This document shows, one piece after another, positions 52,293 to 61,982 of a stretch of 64,000 nucleotides of DNA; the stretch's first letter is position 1; each line of letters opens with the position of its first letter. The position numbers and the translations under genes were made by a program. Under the pieces are notes generated by a model. The model saw nothing but the letters and a program-made list of their open reading frames with translations. It made no database searches and was not told the origin of the DNA. Origin of the DNA: Pseudomonas sp. BN411 (GTDB taxonomy: Bacteria > Pseudomonadota > Gammaproteobacteria > Pseudomonadales > Pseudomonadaceae); assembly GCF_029871235.1 (NCBI RefSeq), contig NZ_SSOM01000070.1, positions 124,001-188,000 of the forward strand. The letters run 5' to 3'.

Positions 52293-55200
52293 TCAGTGCG
52301 AACCGGGCGTCCAGCCCTTGAGCCAGAGCTCGAGGTTACGGCCTTCCAGCATCCAGTCCCGACGAACCACGGCCTGGAGCTCGTCACCCATGCGGGCGGT
52401 GGCATCCAGGTCGGCCAGGTGCATGCGGATCGCCTCCACCCAATCCTTGAAGCGGTTCTTCACACGGGTCACCGGCAGGTCGCCCTGATAGCAACGGATA
52501 TCGCTGCAGATCACCGGGAAGCCGCAGGCGCCGTACTCCAGCAAACGCAGGTTGCTCTTGCACTCGTTGAACAGGTTCTCCTCCACCGGCGCCAGGGCCA
52601 GATCCAGGTTCAACCGGGCGAGCGCCGCCGGATACTGCTCGATGGCCACGCCAGGGTGGAACTCGTGGACGTAGGGGCGCATCGACTCCGGGCACATGCC
52701 GAAGAAGACCCACTCCACCTCGTTGGCCAATTCCTTGACGACGTCCTCGATCAGCTCCAGGTCGCCGGTATGGCTCGAGCCGCCCGCCCAACCCACTCGC
52801 GGCTTGGCAGAAGCACGACGCTGGCCCTGGAGCCCCTGCCACCAGCCAACCGGCAGGCGGTTCTCGACCACCAGGATGTCGTCATGCATGCCGGCGAAGG
52901 CCTCGGCGAGCGGTTGCGTGGACACCACGAACCGGTCGACGAACCCGAGGCCGCGCCGCAGGGACTTGAGAATGTCCTTGGGCATGTGCTGGCGGTGCGC
53001 GCTCTTCATCGGCAGGTTCAGCAGGTAATCGTCCAGCTCGTACACCTTGAAGGCTCCGGAGAAAGCCTTCATCCGGCGCATGGCTTCCAGGCGCTCATCA
53101 CCAATCTGCCTCTGCAGGACGATGGTGTCCGGCGCGTAGCGCTCCAGATCGGTCACGTGCATCAGCCCCATCGACAGCGCACCATCGACCATCCCGGCCT
53201 GCTGCAGGGCGGCGAAGGGCTGCATGACACGGTAATGACCACAGCCGAACTGGTCCGCCGGGTGGGCCAGCACGGTGGGCAGAGGCTTCCAGGAGGAAAG
53301 CGGGCGCCAGGACAACGCGGTGTCGGCCAGTTTGAAGCCGCCAGGCTGCGCCAGGGAGAAGTTCGGGTTGTAAGCTGGGTCTCGTGCCAGCACGGGCAGC
53401 CATTTCTCGTAAAGCGCGTCGTTCTCCTCCGCCGAAGCAACACTGGGGGCCTCCCCGTCGAGCATCAGCTTCGCATGGGCAGCCCAGACGGTGAGGTAGC
53501 CCGCCTGCCTGGCCCGCAGGCAAAGGTCAGCGTCGAGATAGCGCTCCGGCACATCCTCGGCCAGCCCACCCAGCGCCTCGTGGAGGTCGCGGGGAATCAT
53601 CAGGCAGTCGAGACTCACCGCGCTGTAGTCCTGGTCGACCTGCAGCCGCTGCATATAGCCCGGGGCATCCACAGCCTGACCTACGAACGGCCGACCCACC
53701 GGCCCCTCCAGGCCGAGTATCAGGCCGGCATGCTGGACCTTGCCATCCCGGCCCAGCAGCTTGCCGCCCACTACGCCCACTTCGGGACGCTGGGCATGGT
53801 TGAGCAACTCGTCCAGCCACTCGCGGTCAATCACGGCAGTGTCCGGCGAGAGCAGGAGTAGGTAATCGCCCCGGGCGCGGGACGCTGCAGCATTGAGCGC
53901 TGCGGATACGGAGGCCTTCGCAGCGCCGGGTCGGATCGTCCTCACCCGCTCCTCGCCCAGCCCCTCGAGGGCATGCAGCCACTCGCGGACCTCAGGCGTG
54001 GTGTCATCACGCTCGATCAGCAAAAGCTCGTAGCGAGGGTAGCCAGTAGTTTCCAGCAGGCTTTCGACGCAGCGTTGCAGACGGGGCAGTTGATCGCCCG
54101 CCAGGATCAGCAACGAAACAAGGGGTTGCTGCGGATGTCCGTAACGCACACGGTAGTGTCCCGGCATGTCCGACCGGACCTCCGGCTGCTCATAGCCTCG
54201 CGCCAGCAGGTGCTCGACGATCGCCCGCTTCTCGTCTTCTACATCGACGACCCGGGGTGGGTCAGTGATCAGCAGGGGCTCGGCAACCTGCCCCAACCCC
54301 GCCAGCCCCCCCTGGGTGATCAGACGCAGGACCAGTTCGAACTCCGGCGCCTGCGAATACCGCGCGTCGAAGCCGCCGGCCTGTAGCAGTACATCGCGAC
54401 GGAACAGCCAATTGCGTCCCATACCGGCTGGGAAGCTCAGCAGGTAATCGAGGTTGAACGCGGGCAGGAAGGCTGCGCCGAGGCTACCGTCCGGCTGGCG
54501 ATACAGGCTGTCGCAATAGATCGCCCGGCATTCCGGTGCCGTAAGCAGTTCAAGGCTGGCGATCAGCAGACCGTTGGCCGTCAGCTCGTCACCGGCAGTG
54601 ATCAGCGCAAGCCAGTCGAAGGACGACTCGGCGACCAGACTGTTGACGGTGCCGATCCAGTCTTCGGCCGTCACCTTGACGATCTGACCCTTGAAGTCAG
54701 GCGCCACGTCCAGGTCAACCGTCAGCAGTACGGGCTGGATCCTCTCGTACGAATTGTGCGGACCTTCCAGTGTCGCGAGGGATGCCGCGACGCTGGCAGA
54801 ATCGCCTGACAGGTCGAGCACCAGCATGCCGTACACCGGAGCACCGCCCTGATCTTGCAAGCGTTCCTCGACCAGCAGCTTCTGCGTGGTCGACAGCGAA
54901 CGCCGCTGCAGCCATTCGGCCAGGTTCGCCGTACGCGTCGTGCTCGCACCGGCAATGCCGAAGCGTTGCAGCATCTCGTGACGCCCACGACGAACAGCGT
55001 CGCTGCCGAGGTCTGAGTGTCGGCGGTACAGCTCCTGGTAAAGCCCGCCGAAATTCTTCTGCTCACGGCCGAGCATGTGGTCGCTGCCGGTGTTGGGTGC
55101 ATCCCGCAGGTGAACTTCAGCAGTGACCTGCGGGAGCCGGACGAAGGGATAGCGCGCGGCCAGACGCAGCAGCATGTCCCAGTCCTCGAACGCCGTCAGG

Positions 55201-56645
55201 CCGGTATCGAACTCACCGACATCAGCGAGGAGAGCACGCGGGTGCGCCCAGGTATTGACCGGAATGTAGTTCTGGATGAACAGCCGCTCTCGATCGAACA
55301 CCTCATGGGCAAACGGATCGCTTCGGGAAAGCTCGACGCGCTTGCCTTCCTCCAAGCGCTCGTTGACGTACTCCACTCCGGTATACGCCACACACTGCGG
55401 CTGGAGTTCAAAGGTCTGCGCCAGCAGCGCCAGGTGGTCCGGCAGATAGAGGTCATCGTCGTCGAGGTAGGTGACGAAACGCCCCTCCGCCACGCTAAGC
55501 GCTGTATTCCGAGCGGCGGAAAGTCCCTCGTTGCGCCCCTTGTAGATATAGGTGATGGGAAAGTCGAACTCGCCGAGGACCGACTCGACGGGGTCGCCGT
55601 GGTCGTTCACGAGGATGACTTCGAAATCGCGGAAGCGCTGTTCAGCCAGGCTGCGCAGGGCGAAAACCAGCAACTGCGGACGGTTGTAAGTGGTCAGAAC
55701 AACCGAGAAGAACGGGACATCGGGGCGCATCCTGAGCGTGGCACCGGGATGCAGTGCGGCGCGAATGGCGTTCGCGCGCTCGCGGTACTTCTCAGTGATA
55801 GCCTGGGGAAAGGCATCGAGCCGCGACTGGTAGAGTCGCCAGATGCCATCCGGCTCTGCTGCAGCCCTGGTACGAACGGCTTCATCGGCCAGATTGAGTT
55901 CCAGAATTCGCGTATGTTCGGCGAGCGGTTTCTCCGAAGCGTAGAAGCTCTGGGAAACCTGGCCGCCGTGGATGCGATAGCCCACAGTGGCCTGGCGCAG
56001 GAAAGCGAAATCCGGGAAGGAGCGGGCAATGCGCGTCCACAGCTCCCAGTCGCCGGCGACCATGTCCATGTAGTGAACATGACCGTCCGGGAGGCGGATC
56101 CGGTCAAAGATGCTGCGCCGCAGCATGATGGCCGAGGGCGTGATGTAGTTGTCGTGGCGGAGTAGGTCGAGCACTTCGTCCCGGCCGCCGAAGTAGGAAT
56201 GCGGCGCATGGCCGGGATGGTCGGCGTAACGCAGCAGCTTGCCGTTCTCGTCGATCCAGTTGCACTGGGTATAGGCCAGGGGGACCTCGGGGTGCAGCTC
56301 CAGTGCCGAGAAAAGCGACTCCAGGTGGCCCGGGTAAATCAGGTCGTCCGAACCCAGGACCACAACGTAGCGCCCGCTACCGATTTCCAGGCAGCGGTTG
56401 TAGTTGCCCATCATGCCGAGGTTCTGCGGGTTCACCTCGAAGCGGAAGCGCGGATCCCCACTGTAACGCTCGAGGATCTTGACGCTGTCGTCGCTCGAAC
56501 AGTCATCCAGGACGATCAGTTCGAACGACACTCCGGTCTGCGCCAGGACCGATTCGACGGTCTCGCCAATGTAGGCGGCGTTGTTGTAGGACATCACCGC
56601 AACGGTGATATCCGGCTGGGAATGATTGGACATGGTGTTTCCCAC
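52293..56645 (-). CDS. Giant multi-domain glycosyltransferase, probable flagellin glycosyltransferase (FgtA-like)
   Basis: A 1,450-residue protein with several glycosyltransferase modules: a GT2 domain at the N-terminus (ITVAVMSYNNAAYIGETVES, VVVLGSDDLIYP), a second GT2 near 310-540 (FFSVVLTTYNRPQLLVFAL, VTYLDDDDLYLPDHL), GT-A-like modules around 620-1100 (VSLLILAGDQLPRLQRCVES, YLDADLCLRARQAGY), and a GT-B/GT4-like domain in the last 320 residues. Directly behind fliC it is the likely flagellin glycosyltransferase, as FgtA is in P. aeruginosa. Start: GTG at 56645 has GGAGG 8 bases upstream; ATG at 56633 is an alternative. Confidence 0.88.
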   Translation of the reverse strand: MGNTMSNHSQPDITVAVMSYNNAAYIGETVESVLAQTGVSFELIVLDDCSSDDSVKILERYSGDPRFRFEVNPQNLGMMGNYNRCLEIGSGRYVVVLGSDDLIYPGHLESLFSALELHPEVPLAYTQCNWIDENGKLLRYADHPGHAPHSYFGGRDEVLDLLRHDNYITPSAIMLRRSIFDRIRLPDGHVHYMDMVAGDWELWTRIARSFPDFAFLRQATVGYRIHGGQVSQSFYASEKPLAEHTRILELNLADEAVRTRAAAEPDGIWRLYQSRLDAFPQAITEKYRERANAIRAALHPGATLRMRPDVPFFSVVLTTYNRPQLLVFALRSLAEQRFRDFEVILVNDHGDPVESVLGEFDFPITYIYKGRNEGLSAARNTALSVAEGRFVTYLDDDDLYLPDHLALLAQTFELQPQCVAYTGVEYVNERLEEGKRVELSRSDPFAHEVFDRERLFIQNYIPVNTWAHPRALLADVGEFDTGLTAFEDWDMLLRLAARYPFVRLPQVTAEVHLRDAPNTGSDHMLGREQKNFGGLYQELYRRHSDLGSDAVRRGRHEMLQRFGIAGASTTRTANLAEWLQRRSLSTTQKLLVEERLQDQGGAPVYGMLVLDLSGDSASVAASLATLEGPHNSYERIQPVLLTVDLDVAPDFKGQIVKVTAEDWIGTVNSLVAESSFDWLALITAGDELTANGLLIASLELLTAPECRAIYCDSLYRQPDGSLGAAFLPAFNLDYLLSFPAGMGRNWLFRRDVLLQAGGFDARYSQAPEFELVLRLITQGGLAGLGQVAEPLLITDPPRVVDVEDEKRAIVEHLLARGYEQPEVRSDMPGHYRVRYGHPQQPLVSLLILAGDQLPRLQRCVESLLETTGYPRYELLLIERDDTTPEVREWLHALEGLGEERVRTIRPGAAKASVSAALNAAASRARGDYLLLLSPDTAVIDREWLDELLNHAQRPEVGVVGGKLLGRDGKVQHAGLILGLEGPVGRPFVGQAVDAPGYMQRLQVDQDYSAVSLDCLMIPRDLHEALGGLAEDVPERYLDADLCLRARQAGYLTVWAAHAKLMLDGEAPSVASAEENDALYEKWLPVLARDPAYNPNFSLAQPGGFKLADTALSWRPLSSWKPLPTVLAHPADQFGCGHYRVMQPFAALQQAGMVDGALSMGLMHVTDLERYAPDTIVLQRQIGDERLEAMRRMKAFSGAFKVYELDDYLLNLPMKSAHRQHMPKDILKSLRRGLGFVDRFVVSTQPLAEAFAGMHDDILVVENRLPVGWWQGLQGQRRASAKPRVGWAGGSSHTGDLELIEDVVKELANEVEWVFFGMCPESMRPYVHEFHPGVAIEQYPAALARLNLDLALAPVEENLFNECKSNLRLLEYGACGFPVICSDIRCYQGDLPVTRVKNRFKDWVEAIRMHLADLDATARMGDELQAVVRRDWMLEGRNLELWLKGWTPGSH

Positions 56646-56647
56646 AG

Positions 56648-57721
56648 TCAGGCCCTCCGCCTGTCAGTCGCGGGTCGCCCGGCGACCAGGGTCTCGGCCA
56701 TTTCGACAAAACTCGCTTCGCTTTCCCCGATATTGAAAATCAGCCAATCGCGGAATTGGGCGATCTGGCCATGGAGGAAACGGAAGTGCCGCTGCGCGAG
56801 GCGCAACCGGGGCACCAACTCGTCGATGCCGCGCACTACGAGGCCGATGTTGTCGCGACGCTCGAACTGGATTCCGCGCTTGCCGCGCTCCTGCTCGGCA
56901 TCCGGTGCGAAGAACAGTGCCGGGCGGCCGAAGGTGAAGGCGTAGGTGAATCCGGTGCCAGAGATATCGGTCAGCATCAAGTTCGTCTGGGCGTATTGGT
57001 CAAAGTAGTTGCCCGAACGATCCACGGTGAAGCCGGGTGTGCAGCCGAAGCGTTCAACTATGCCTTCCACCACCGGCTTATCCTGATCCCGCCAGGATTC
57101 CACGTGGGGGCGGAACACCACGCGAATACCGTCGGCTAGCATGGCCTCGACAATCTGCTCACCATGATTGCGCAGCACCGAGTAGCCCTGATTGATGTAG
57201 TAGGCGTGCGTGGGAGCGAATACCACGGTCAGCGCATCCTCGGCTGGTGCCAGGGACGAATCGGCGAGCTGCCGGCGCTGTCCATCCAGTTTCGGATAAC
57301 CCATTGGCAGGAGCTGCTTGCCCTGCCAGTTTCGACGACGGCCAAGGGCCTCGAACTCCTCGACCTGATGGCGCCCGGCACAGGCAATAGCGTCGTAATG
57401 GTCGAACATCGACTCGTCGTACACCCCTTCCAGGCTGGTGAGGGATACGAGGAAATGCACACGTTTGGCCCTGGCCGGGAAGTGGCTGCTCTGGCCTACA
57501 TAGGGAGACAGGTAGAGATCCGACTCCAGTTCACCGAGCTCGGCCAAGGACATATTGAAGGTGTACTCGACACCGGCAGCCCTTTCAAGGGGGAAGGACT
57601 CGGCCGGAAACGCGTTCAGCCAGCGCACCCGCCAGCCCTTTTCGGCCAGTAGTGCAGGAATACGTCCGAGGTTGAGCACATGGGAAACATGCAGGCAATA
57701 ACAGATGACATCGCGACTCAT
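56648..57721 (-). CDS. CDP-glycerol glycerophosphotransferase-like protein
   Basis: A 357-residue protein with the pattern of TagB/TagF-type CDP-glycerol glycerophosphotransferases: [20 protein letters not shown], then [24 protein letters not shown] near the C-terminus. Such enzymes move a phospho-linked group from a CDP carrier to an acceptor. With CDP-phosphoramidate genes nearby it is a candidate phosphoramidate transferase (inference). It overlaps the preceding gene by four bases and ends 2 bases before the giant glycosyltransferase. Confidence 0.75.
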   Translation of the reverse strand: MSRDVICYCLHVSHVLNLGRIPALLAEKGWRVRWLNAFPAESFPLERAAGVEYTFNMSLAELGELESDLYLSPYVGQSSHFPARAKRVHFLVSLTSLEGVYDESMFDHYDAIACAGRHQVEEFEALGRRRNWQGKQLLPMGYPKLDGQRRQLADSSLAPAEDALTVVFAPTHAYYINQGYSVLRNHGEQIVEAMLADGIRVVFRPHVESWRDQDKPVVEGIVERFGCTPGFTVDRSGNYFDQYAQTNLMLTDISGTGFTYAFTFGRPALFFAPDAEQERGKRGIQFERRDNIGLVVRGIDELVPRLRLAQRHFRFLHGQIAQFRDWLIFNIGESEASFVEMAETLVAGRPATDRRRA

Positions 57722-58662
57722 GCGCTTGCACTCCGCTCTGTAGTCAGCGAGATGAACTCCTGATAGTCACGGATGTAGTCGTCCGCGTCGTAGTCGTGGG
57801 AAGCGAATACCATCAGCACGGCATCCTGGCTGTAGGCGTATTGACTGGCCCATGTCCAGATCGGCAGGTACAGCCCCTTGCGGTTGCTGTCGAGGAGGAA
57901 CTCCTCCCGGTTGACGCCATCGTCAGCCACCACCCGCACGCTGCCATGGACACAGATGAGGAACTGCTCGCAGACCTTGTGTGCATGCTCGCCGCGGACG
58001 TCCCGGCTGGGCACATCGAAGACCATGAAGTAGCGCTTGGGCACGAAGGGAATCTCGGCCGGGAAGTTGCCCACGGTCAGGGCGCCGCGCATATCCTGGA
58101 ACACCGGGAATTCGTTCAGCACCACGCCCTTAACCGAAGAGGGCACGCCGGATTCCGCACGCTGGGCGGATGGCGCCGCGCTTGCCCGCGTATCGCTGTT
58201 GGTGACATAGCCCACGATCCGCGCCGGATTGCCGACGACGATGGCGTGTGGAGGTACCGAACGGGTGACCACCGCCCCCGCCCCCACCATGGCCGATTGG
58301 CCGATGGTAATGCCCGGCAGAAGAGTGGCGTTGGCGCCAATCGAGGCATTGCGTTCGATGCGCGTCAGCAGGAACTGCTCGGGATATTGCTTGCTGCGGG
58401 GGAAGCGGTCATTGGTGAACGCGGCGTTGGGTCCGATGAACACATCATCGGCCACGCGCAGGCCGTCCCACAGCTGCACGCCGCACTTGACCGTGACTCG
58501 ATCACCGAGGACCACATCGTTCTCGATGAACACGTGGTCACAGATGTTGCATTCCGCCCCGATGCGGGCACCCGGCAGGATATGCGCAAAGGCCCAGATG
58601 CGGGTGTTCTCGCCGATGTCCTGGCTTTCGCAGATGCCTTGCGGATGTACGAAGTAATTCAT
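57718..58662 (-). CDS. Fusion of left-handed beta-helix acetyltransferase and FdtA/WxcM-type sugar 3,4-ketoisomerase
   Basis: A 314-residue bifunctional protein. Residues 1-158 form hexapeptide repeats ([42 protein letters not shown]), typical of WbbJ/FdtC acetyltransferases. Residues 178-308 form a cupin-like FdtA/WxcM domain ([30 protein letters not shown], with the HAH motif). Together with the following aminotransferase they should convert dTDP-4-keto-6-deoxyglucose to a 3-acetamido-3,6-dideoxyhexose (Fuc3NAc or Qui3NAc). One base separates it from the aminotransferase gene upstream. Confidence 0.85.
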   Translation of the reverse strand: MNYFVHPQGICESQDIGENTRIWAFAHILPGARIGAECNICDHVFIENDVVLGDRVTVKCGVQLWDGLRVADDVFIGPNAAFTNDRFPRSKQYPEQFLLTRIERNASIGANATLLPGITIGQSAMVGAGAVVTRSVPPHAIVVGNPARIVGYVTNSDTRASAAPSAQRAESGVPSSVKGVVLNEFPVFQDMRGALTVGNFPAEIPFVPKRYFMVFDVPSRDVRGEHAHKVCEQFLICVHGSVRVVADDGVNREEFLLDSNRKGLYLPIWTWASQYAYSQDAVLMVFASHDYDADDYIRDYQEFISLTTERSASA

Positions 58663-59757
58663 TCAGGCCACCTGTCCCATTGCCAGTTCACACGCCCTGA
58701 TCACCTGGTCGACCTCTTCGTCGAGCATTTCCGGGAAGCACGGCAGGGTTAACAGTTCGTGGCTGACACGCTCGGTTACCGGTAGCGTCTGCGCGATCGC
58801 ATAGGCCGGCTGCTGGTGGTCGCCTATGGGGTAATGCACATCAGTGCCTATGCCCTGCTCCTTGAGCACCTGGCGAATCGCCTCACGTCCGGCCGTACGC
58901 ACGACGAACAGATGGGCGACGCTTTCCTCGCCGGGTTCCTCCGGCAGTTGCCAGCCAAGCCGGGCGAGCCCGGCGCGATATCGCCGGACGATCTCCCGGC
59001 GCCGCGCGTTCCAGGCGTCGAGTAGCGGCAATTTCTCGCGCAGCACGGCGGCCTGGATTTCGTCGAGGCGACTATTGGCCCCACCGGTCTCTTCGACACA
59101 GTATTTCGCCGTCCAGCCGTACTGGCGCAGCCTGGCCACGCGCTCGAGCAATGACTTGTCCTGGCCGGCCACCATGCCGCCATCTCCCAGAGCCCCGAGG
59201 TTCTTGGTGGGGTAGAAGCTGAAGGTCGCCAGATCGCCCCAGGAGCCGGCGCAACGACCATGCAGGCGCGCACCATGGGCCTGGGCGCAATCCTCGATCA
59301 GCGCTACACCGTGCCGCCGCGTCAGCTCACGTACCGTCTCGACATCCGCCATGCGACCGTAGAGGTGAGTGAGGATCACAGCGCGCGTGGAGGACGAGAT
59401 AGTGGCCTCCAGTTGCGCCACATCCATCTGCAGATGCACGGGCTCGATATCCACGTAGAGCGGCTCAGCCCCGACGGCCCGAATAGCAGTACTGGCGTAC
59501 ATGCCGGCATTGGCGACCGTAATGACCTGGTCGCCCGAGCCGATGCCAAGTGCCCGCAATGCCAGGGTCAGGGCATCGGTGCCATTACCGACGCCCACAG
59601 CGCCGGCAATGCCCAGATAGGAGGCGAATTCTTTCTCGAACGCCTGGTTCTCCGGACCCAGGATGTAATAGCCGCGCCCCAGCACGCGATCGATAGCCGA
59701 TCGTAGCTGAGCGTCCAGGGGCCCGTTATGTCGGGCCAAGTCATTAATTGGCATCAT
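58663..59757 (-). CDS. DegT/DnrJ/EryC1 sugar aminotransferase (FdtB-like)
   Basis: A 364-residue PLP-dependent nucleotide-sugar aminotransferase. The PLP lysine is Lys185 in SFYPTKNLGALGDGG; VGVGNGTDALTLALRALG binds the cofactor phosphate; VALIEDCAQAHGA holds the PLP-contacting aspartate. Its partner is the ketoisomerase/acetyltransferase fusion next to it, so a C3 amination of a 3-keto-6-deoxyhexose is likely. ATG at 59757 or 59754 (double Met). Confidence 0.9.
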   Translation of the reverse strand: MMPINDLARHNGPLDAQLRSAIDRVLGRGYYILGPENQAFEKEFASYLGIAGAVGVGNGTDALTLALRALGIGSGDQVITVANAGMYASTAIRAVGAEPLYVDIEPVHLQMDVAQLEATISSSTRAVILTHLYGRMADVETVRELTRRHGVALIEDCAQAHGARLHGRCAGSWGDLATFSFYPTKNLGALGDGGMVAGQDKSLLERVARLRQYGWTAKYCVEETGGANSRLDEIQAAVLREKLPLLDAWNARRREIVRRYRAGLARLGWQLPEEPGEESVAHLFVVRTAGREAIRQVLKEQGIGTDVHYPIGDHQQPAYAIAQTLPVTERVSHELLTLPCFPEMLDEEVDQVIRACELAMGQVA

Positions 59758-59841
59758 ACAAAGCAACCTTGGGCCTCCAGAGCTCGCAGCCGTGGCCAGT
59801 ATTTAATTCATATCCGCGGGATGCGGAGAAACGCACGCCTT

Positions 59842-60624
59842 TCAGTCAATCTTTCTCGCGGACCAGGCACGTGTCAGGTAAGTCGCCTCGATCACTGGCA
59901 GGCCACTGATCCGCATCTCCACAAAAGCCAAGAACTCGTCGAACCTCTCGGCGCCCAATTGGACGCGAAGATCGTTCACTGAGCGCCAGGCCCCCATGTA
60001 GCGGTCGGGAGACATTTCCACGACATGGCGTCCCTCGACATAGACCACATCGTCGAAATAGGGACTCGCCCAGAGCTGTTCGCTCAGGGTCTCGGTAATT
60101 CCCGAGCGGCCGGAGGATACACGCTTGATGTTGGGCCGAAGCGTCTCAAGGTAAGACTCGATCTCGACCAGTACAGGGCTCACCTCGATCAACCTGGGAT
60201 TCCATAACGCTGTGAAGCGGCCGCCGCTCCTGAGAATCCGGGAAAACTCCCGGGTGGCTTTATCGAAGTCCGCCCAATGAAAGGACGACGCCATTGAAAC
60301 CAGGTCGCAGCACTCGTCGGCAAGGCCGGTCTCTTCGGCAGATCCCTTCACCCAGGAAATCGAAGCCGCGCTGTCAGACATGCCGCAACCGCGCATGTCA
60401 TCGTTGGGCTCGACCGCCGTGGTGCTCCGGACTCCGGCAGCATTGACCATCCTCGTCCAGATGCCAGTGCCCGCGCCGACATCGACGAAGTCAATATTCC
60501 CAATTGACTTGTCCAGCAGACCGAGCACCGCCTGCAGTACCGACGAGCAGTAATCAGGGCGATTCTTCGAGTAATCCTGGGCGAGCCCCGTGAAATCGCC
60601 AGCCTTCATCTCTTTCGTCCCCAC
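59842..60624 (-). CDS. SAM-dependent class I methyltransferase, candidate phosphoramidate O-methyltransferase
   Basis: A 260-residue methyltransferase. Motif I is VDVGAGTGIWTRM, the acidic ribose-binding residue is in AVEPNDDM, and CDLVSMASSFHWADF with ILRSGGRFTALWNP complete the fold. Its position right after the four phosphoramidate genes recalls Campylobacter Cj1419/Cj1420, methyltransferases of MeOPN synthesis; the sugar itself could also be the substrate. Codons look more AT-rich than those of neighbours. Start GTG at 60624 has GAGG upstream; ATG 60609 is an alternative. Confidence 0.75.
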   Translation of the reverse strand: MGTKEMKAGDFTGLAQDYSKNRPDYCSSVLQAVLGLLDKSIGNIDFVDVGAGTGIWTRMVNAAGVRSTTAVEPNDDMRGCGMSDSAASISWVKGSAEETGLADECCDLVSMASSFHWADFDKATREFSRILRSGGRFTALWNPRLIEVSPVLVEIESYLETLRPNIKRVSSGRSGITETLSEQLWASPYFDDVVYVEGRHVVEMSPDRYMGAWRSVNDLRVQLGAERFDEFLAFVEMRISGLPVIEATYLTRAWSARKID

Positions 60625-60642
60625 AGTACGTCACCTCAAGCA

Positions 60643-61161
60643 TTAATGAATTTGATCAAGCAGTTCCGCTACCAAACAAGTGAGCGAACGGGCGGGATCG
60701 AATTCCACGACCCAATCCGCAGCCAGCGGCTCGTCGATGGCCAGGTCGAGACCCGCTACGTTGCTGATCTCGCCAGCGGCAAATCGTTTGTAGATACCCT
60801 TGGGGTCCCGCCGCCGCAGCTCGTCCAGGGGTACCCGCAGGTACACCTCGAAGTAGCCCGGCAGGTTGGCCCGGTTCCATTCATGGACCTCCCGGAAAAG
60901 CGAAATGGTGGCGATCACCACCGTCAGTCCCTGGCGGGCGATGACCTGGCACAGATGCGCATACTGCATTGCCAGTGCAAGCCGGCCTTCCCGACCATGG
61001 TTACCGGCCGAATTGGCCACCGCACCGAAAACCTCGCGCAACTGGTCGCCATCCAGCATCACCACCGCATCGCCCTGGGCGCGCAGGCGTTCGGTCACGG
61101 CCGTCGCGAGCGTTGATTTACCGGCGCCGGAAAGCCCGGTAATCCAGACGACGCGGCTCAC
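60643..61161 (-). CDS. APS-kinase-like protein, probable cytidine diphosphoramidate kinase (Cj1415-like)
   Basis: A 172-residue P-loop kinase with GLSGAGKS (9-16), MLDGDQLREVF and RRRDPKGIYKRF, all typical of adenylylsulfate kinases. Context argues against sulfate assimilation: it overlaps the nucleotidyltransferase by four bases and lies in the same order as C. jejuni Cj1415, which phosphorylates CDP-amidate at the 3'-hydroxyl in MeOPN synthesis. Assignment to that reaction is by analogy. Confidence 0.8.
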   Translation of the reverse strand: MSRVVWITGLSGAGKSTLATAVTERLRAQGDAVVMLDGDQLREVFGAVANSAGNHGREGRLALAMQYAHLCQVIARQGLTVVIATISLFREVHEWNRANLPGYFEVYLRVPLDELRRRDPKGIYKRFAAGEISNVAGLDLAIDEPLAADWVVEFDPARSLTCLVAELLDQIH

Positions 61162-61907
61162 AGCGATGCTCCCTCGGCGAGGTCCGCTGCAGGAATGATG
61201 CGGTGGTAAAGCGCCAGATCTCCCGGCTCATCCACTTCCCCCCAGGGACCGACCACCGGGCAAAGGTGAATCCGCCAGCCGGCGGCCAAGCCCTTGCGCA
61301 ACAGGCTCGTCATGTCGAGTCGGTCAATCTCTGCCTCACTGTGGCCCTCGAGAAGCTCGGCCACTTTTCGCCACCCCCTGGGGGTGAACTTCAGCAAGCC
61401 CATGTACTGGCCCTGGATCTCATCCACACTCGCGCAACGTTCCCCAATGGTTTCCAGCACCTCGCCATTGAGGCGGAAGCTCTCGGCATCGGCCAGGGGG
61501 TCGGCGAAGCGTTGCGACCAGAGCTGCAACCAGGCCGGGTCGTATGCGATCGCCAGGTCACCCTCGGTGTTCATCAGTGCGGAGACCGTGGCCGGGGTGT
61601 AGACGATATCGCTGTAGCTGACGATGCAATCCTCCTGCTGCAGCCACTCCCTGGCCTGCAGCAGAGTGCGCACCATGTTGCTGCTCGACCACGCCGCATT
61701 CTCGAAATAGTGCACCGTCTCTTCGAAGACCTCGCGCAGATAGCCGCGCACGATGGAGACCGAATCGATACCCGCACCCCGGATGGCGCCCAACTGCCAA
61801 TCGAGCAGGCGTCGGCCATGCAGGCGGGCGAAGCATTTGGGCTGCTCGGCGGTCAGTTCACGCATTCGGCTGCCGCGTCCGGCAGCCAGGATGATTGCAG
61901 CTGTCAT
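61158..61907 (-). CDS. Nucleotidyltransferase, probable CTP:phosphoglutamine cytidylyltransferase (Cj1416-like)
   Basis: A 249-residue protein with the nucleotidyltransferase signature IILAAGRGSRMRELTAEQPKC (5-25), a metal-binding aspartate in IVSYSDIVYTP and GPWGEVDEPGDLALY near the end. The C. jejuni counterpart Cj1416 couples glutamine phosphate with CTP. ATG at 61907 has GGAG 6 bases upstream. It is coupled to the kinase gene by an ATGA overlap. Confidence 0.8.
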   Translation of the reverse strand: MTAAIILAAGRGSRMRELTAEQPKCFARLHGRRLLDWQLGAIRGAGIDSVSIVRGYLREVFEETVHYFENAAWSSSNMVRTLLQAREWLQQEDCIVSYSDIVYTPATVSALMNTEGDLAIAYDPAWLQLWSQRFADPLADAESFRLNGEVLETIGERCASVDEIQGQYMGLLKFTPRGWRKVAELLEGHSEAEIDRLDMTSLLRKGLAAGWRIHLCPVVGPWGEVDEPGDLALYHRIIPAADLAEGASL

Positions 61908-61982
61908 GAAATCTCCAGTCTTGAATCCGGCCCGCTCGGACATGCCCTGCAGTCCGTCGGCCCATATCTCTTTCCACTCGGT

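Noticed and set aside
60643-61161. Sulfate assimilation role for the APS-kinase-like gene
   Set aside because: No sulfate adenylyltransferase or PAPS reductase gene is nearby, and the neighbours match the phosphoramidate pathway instead.
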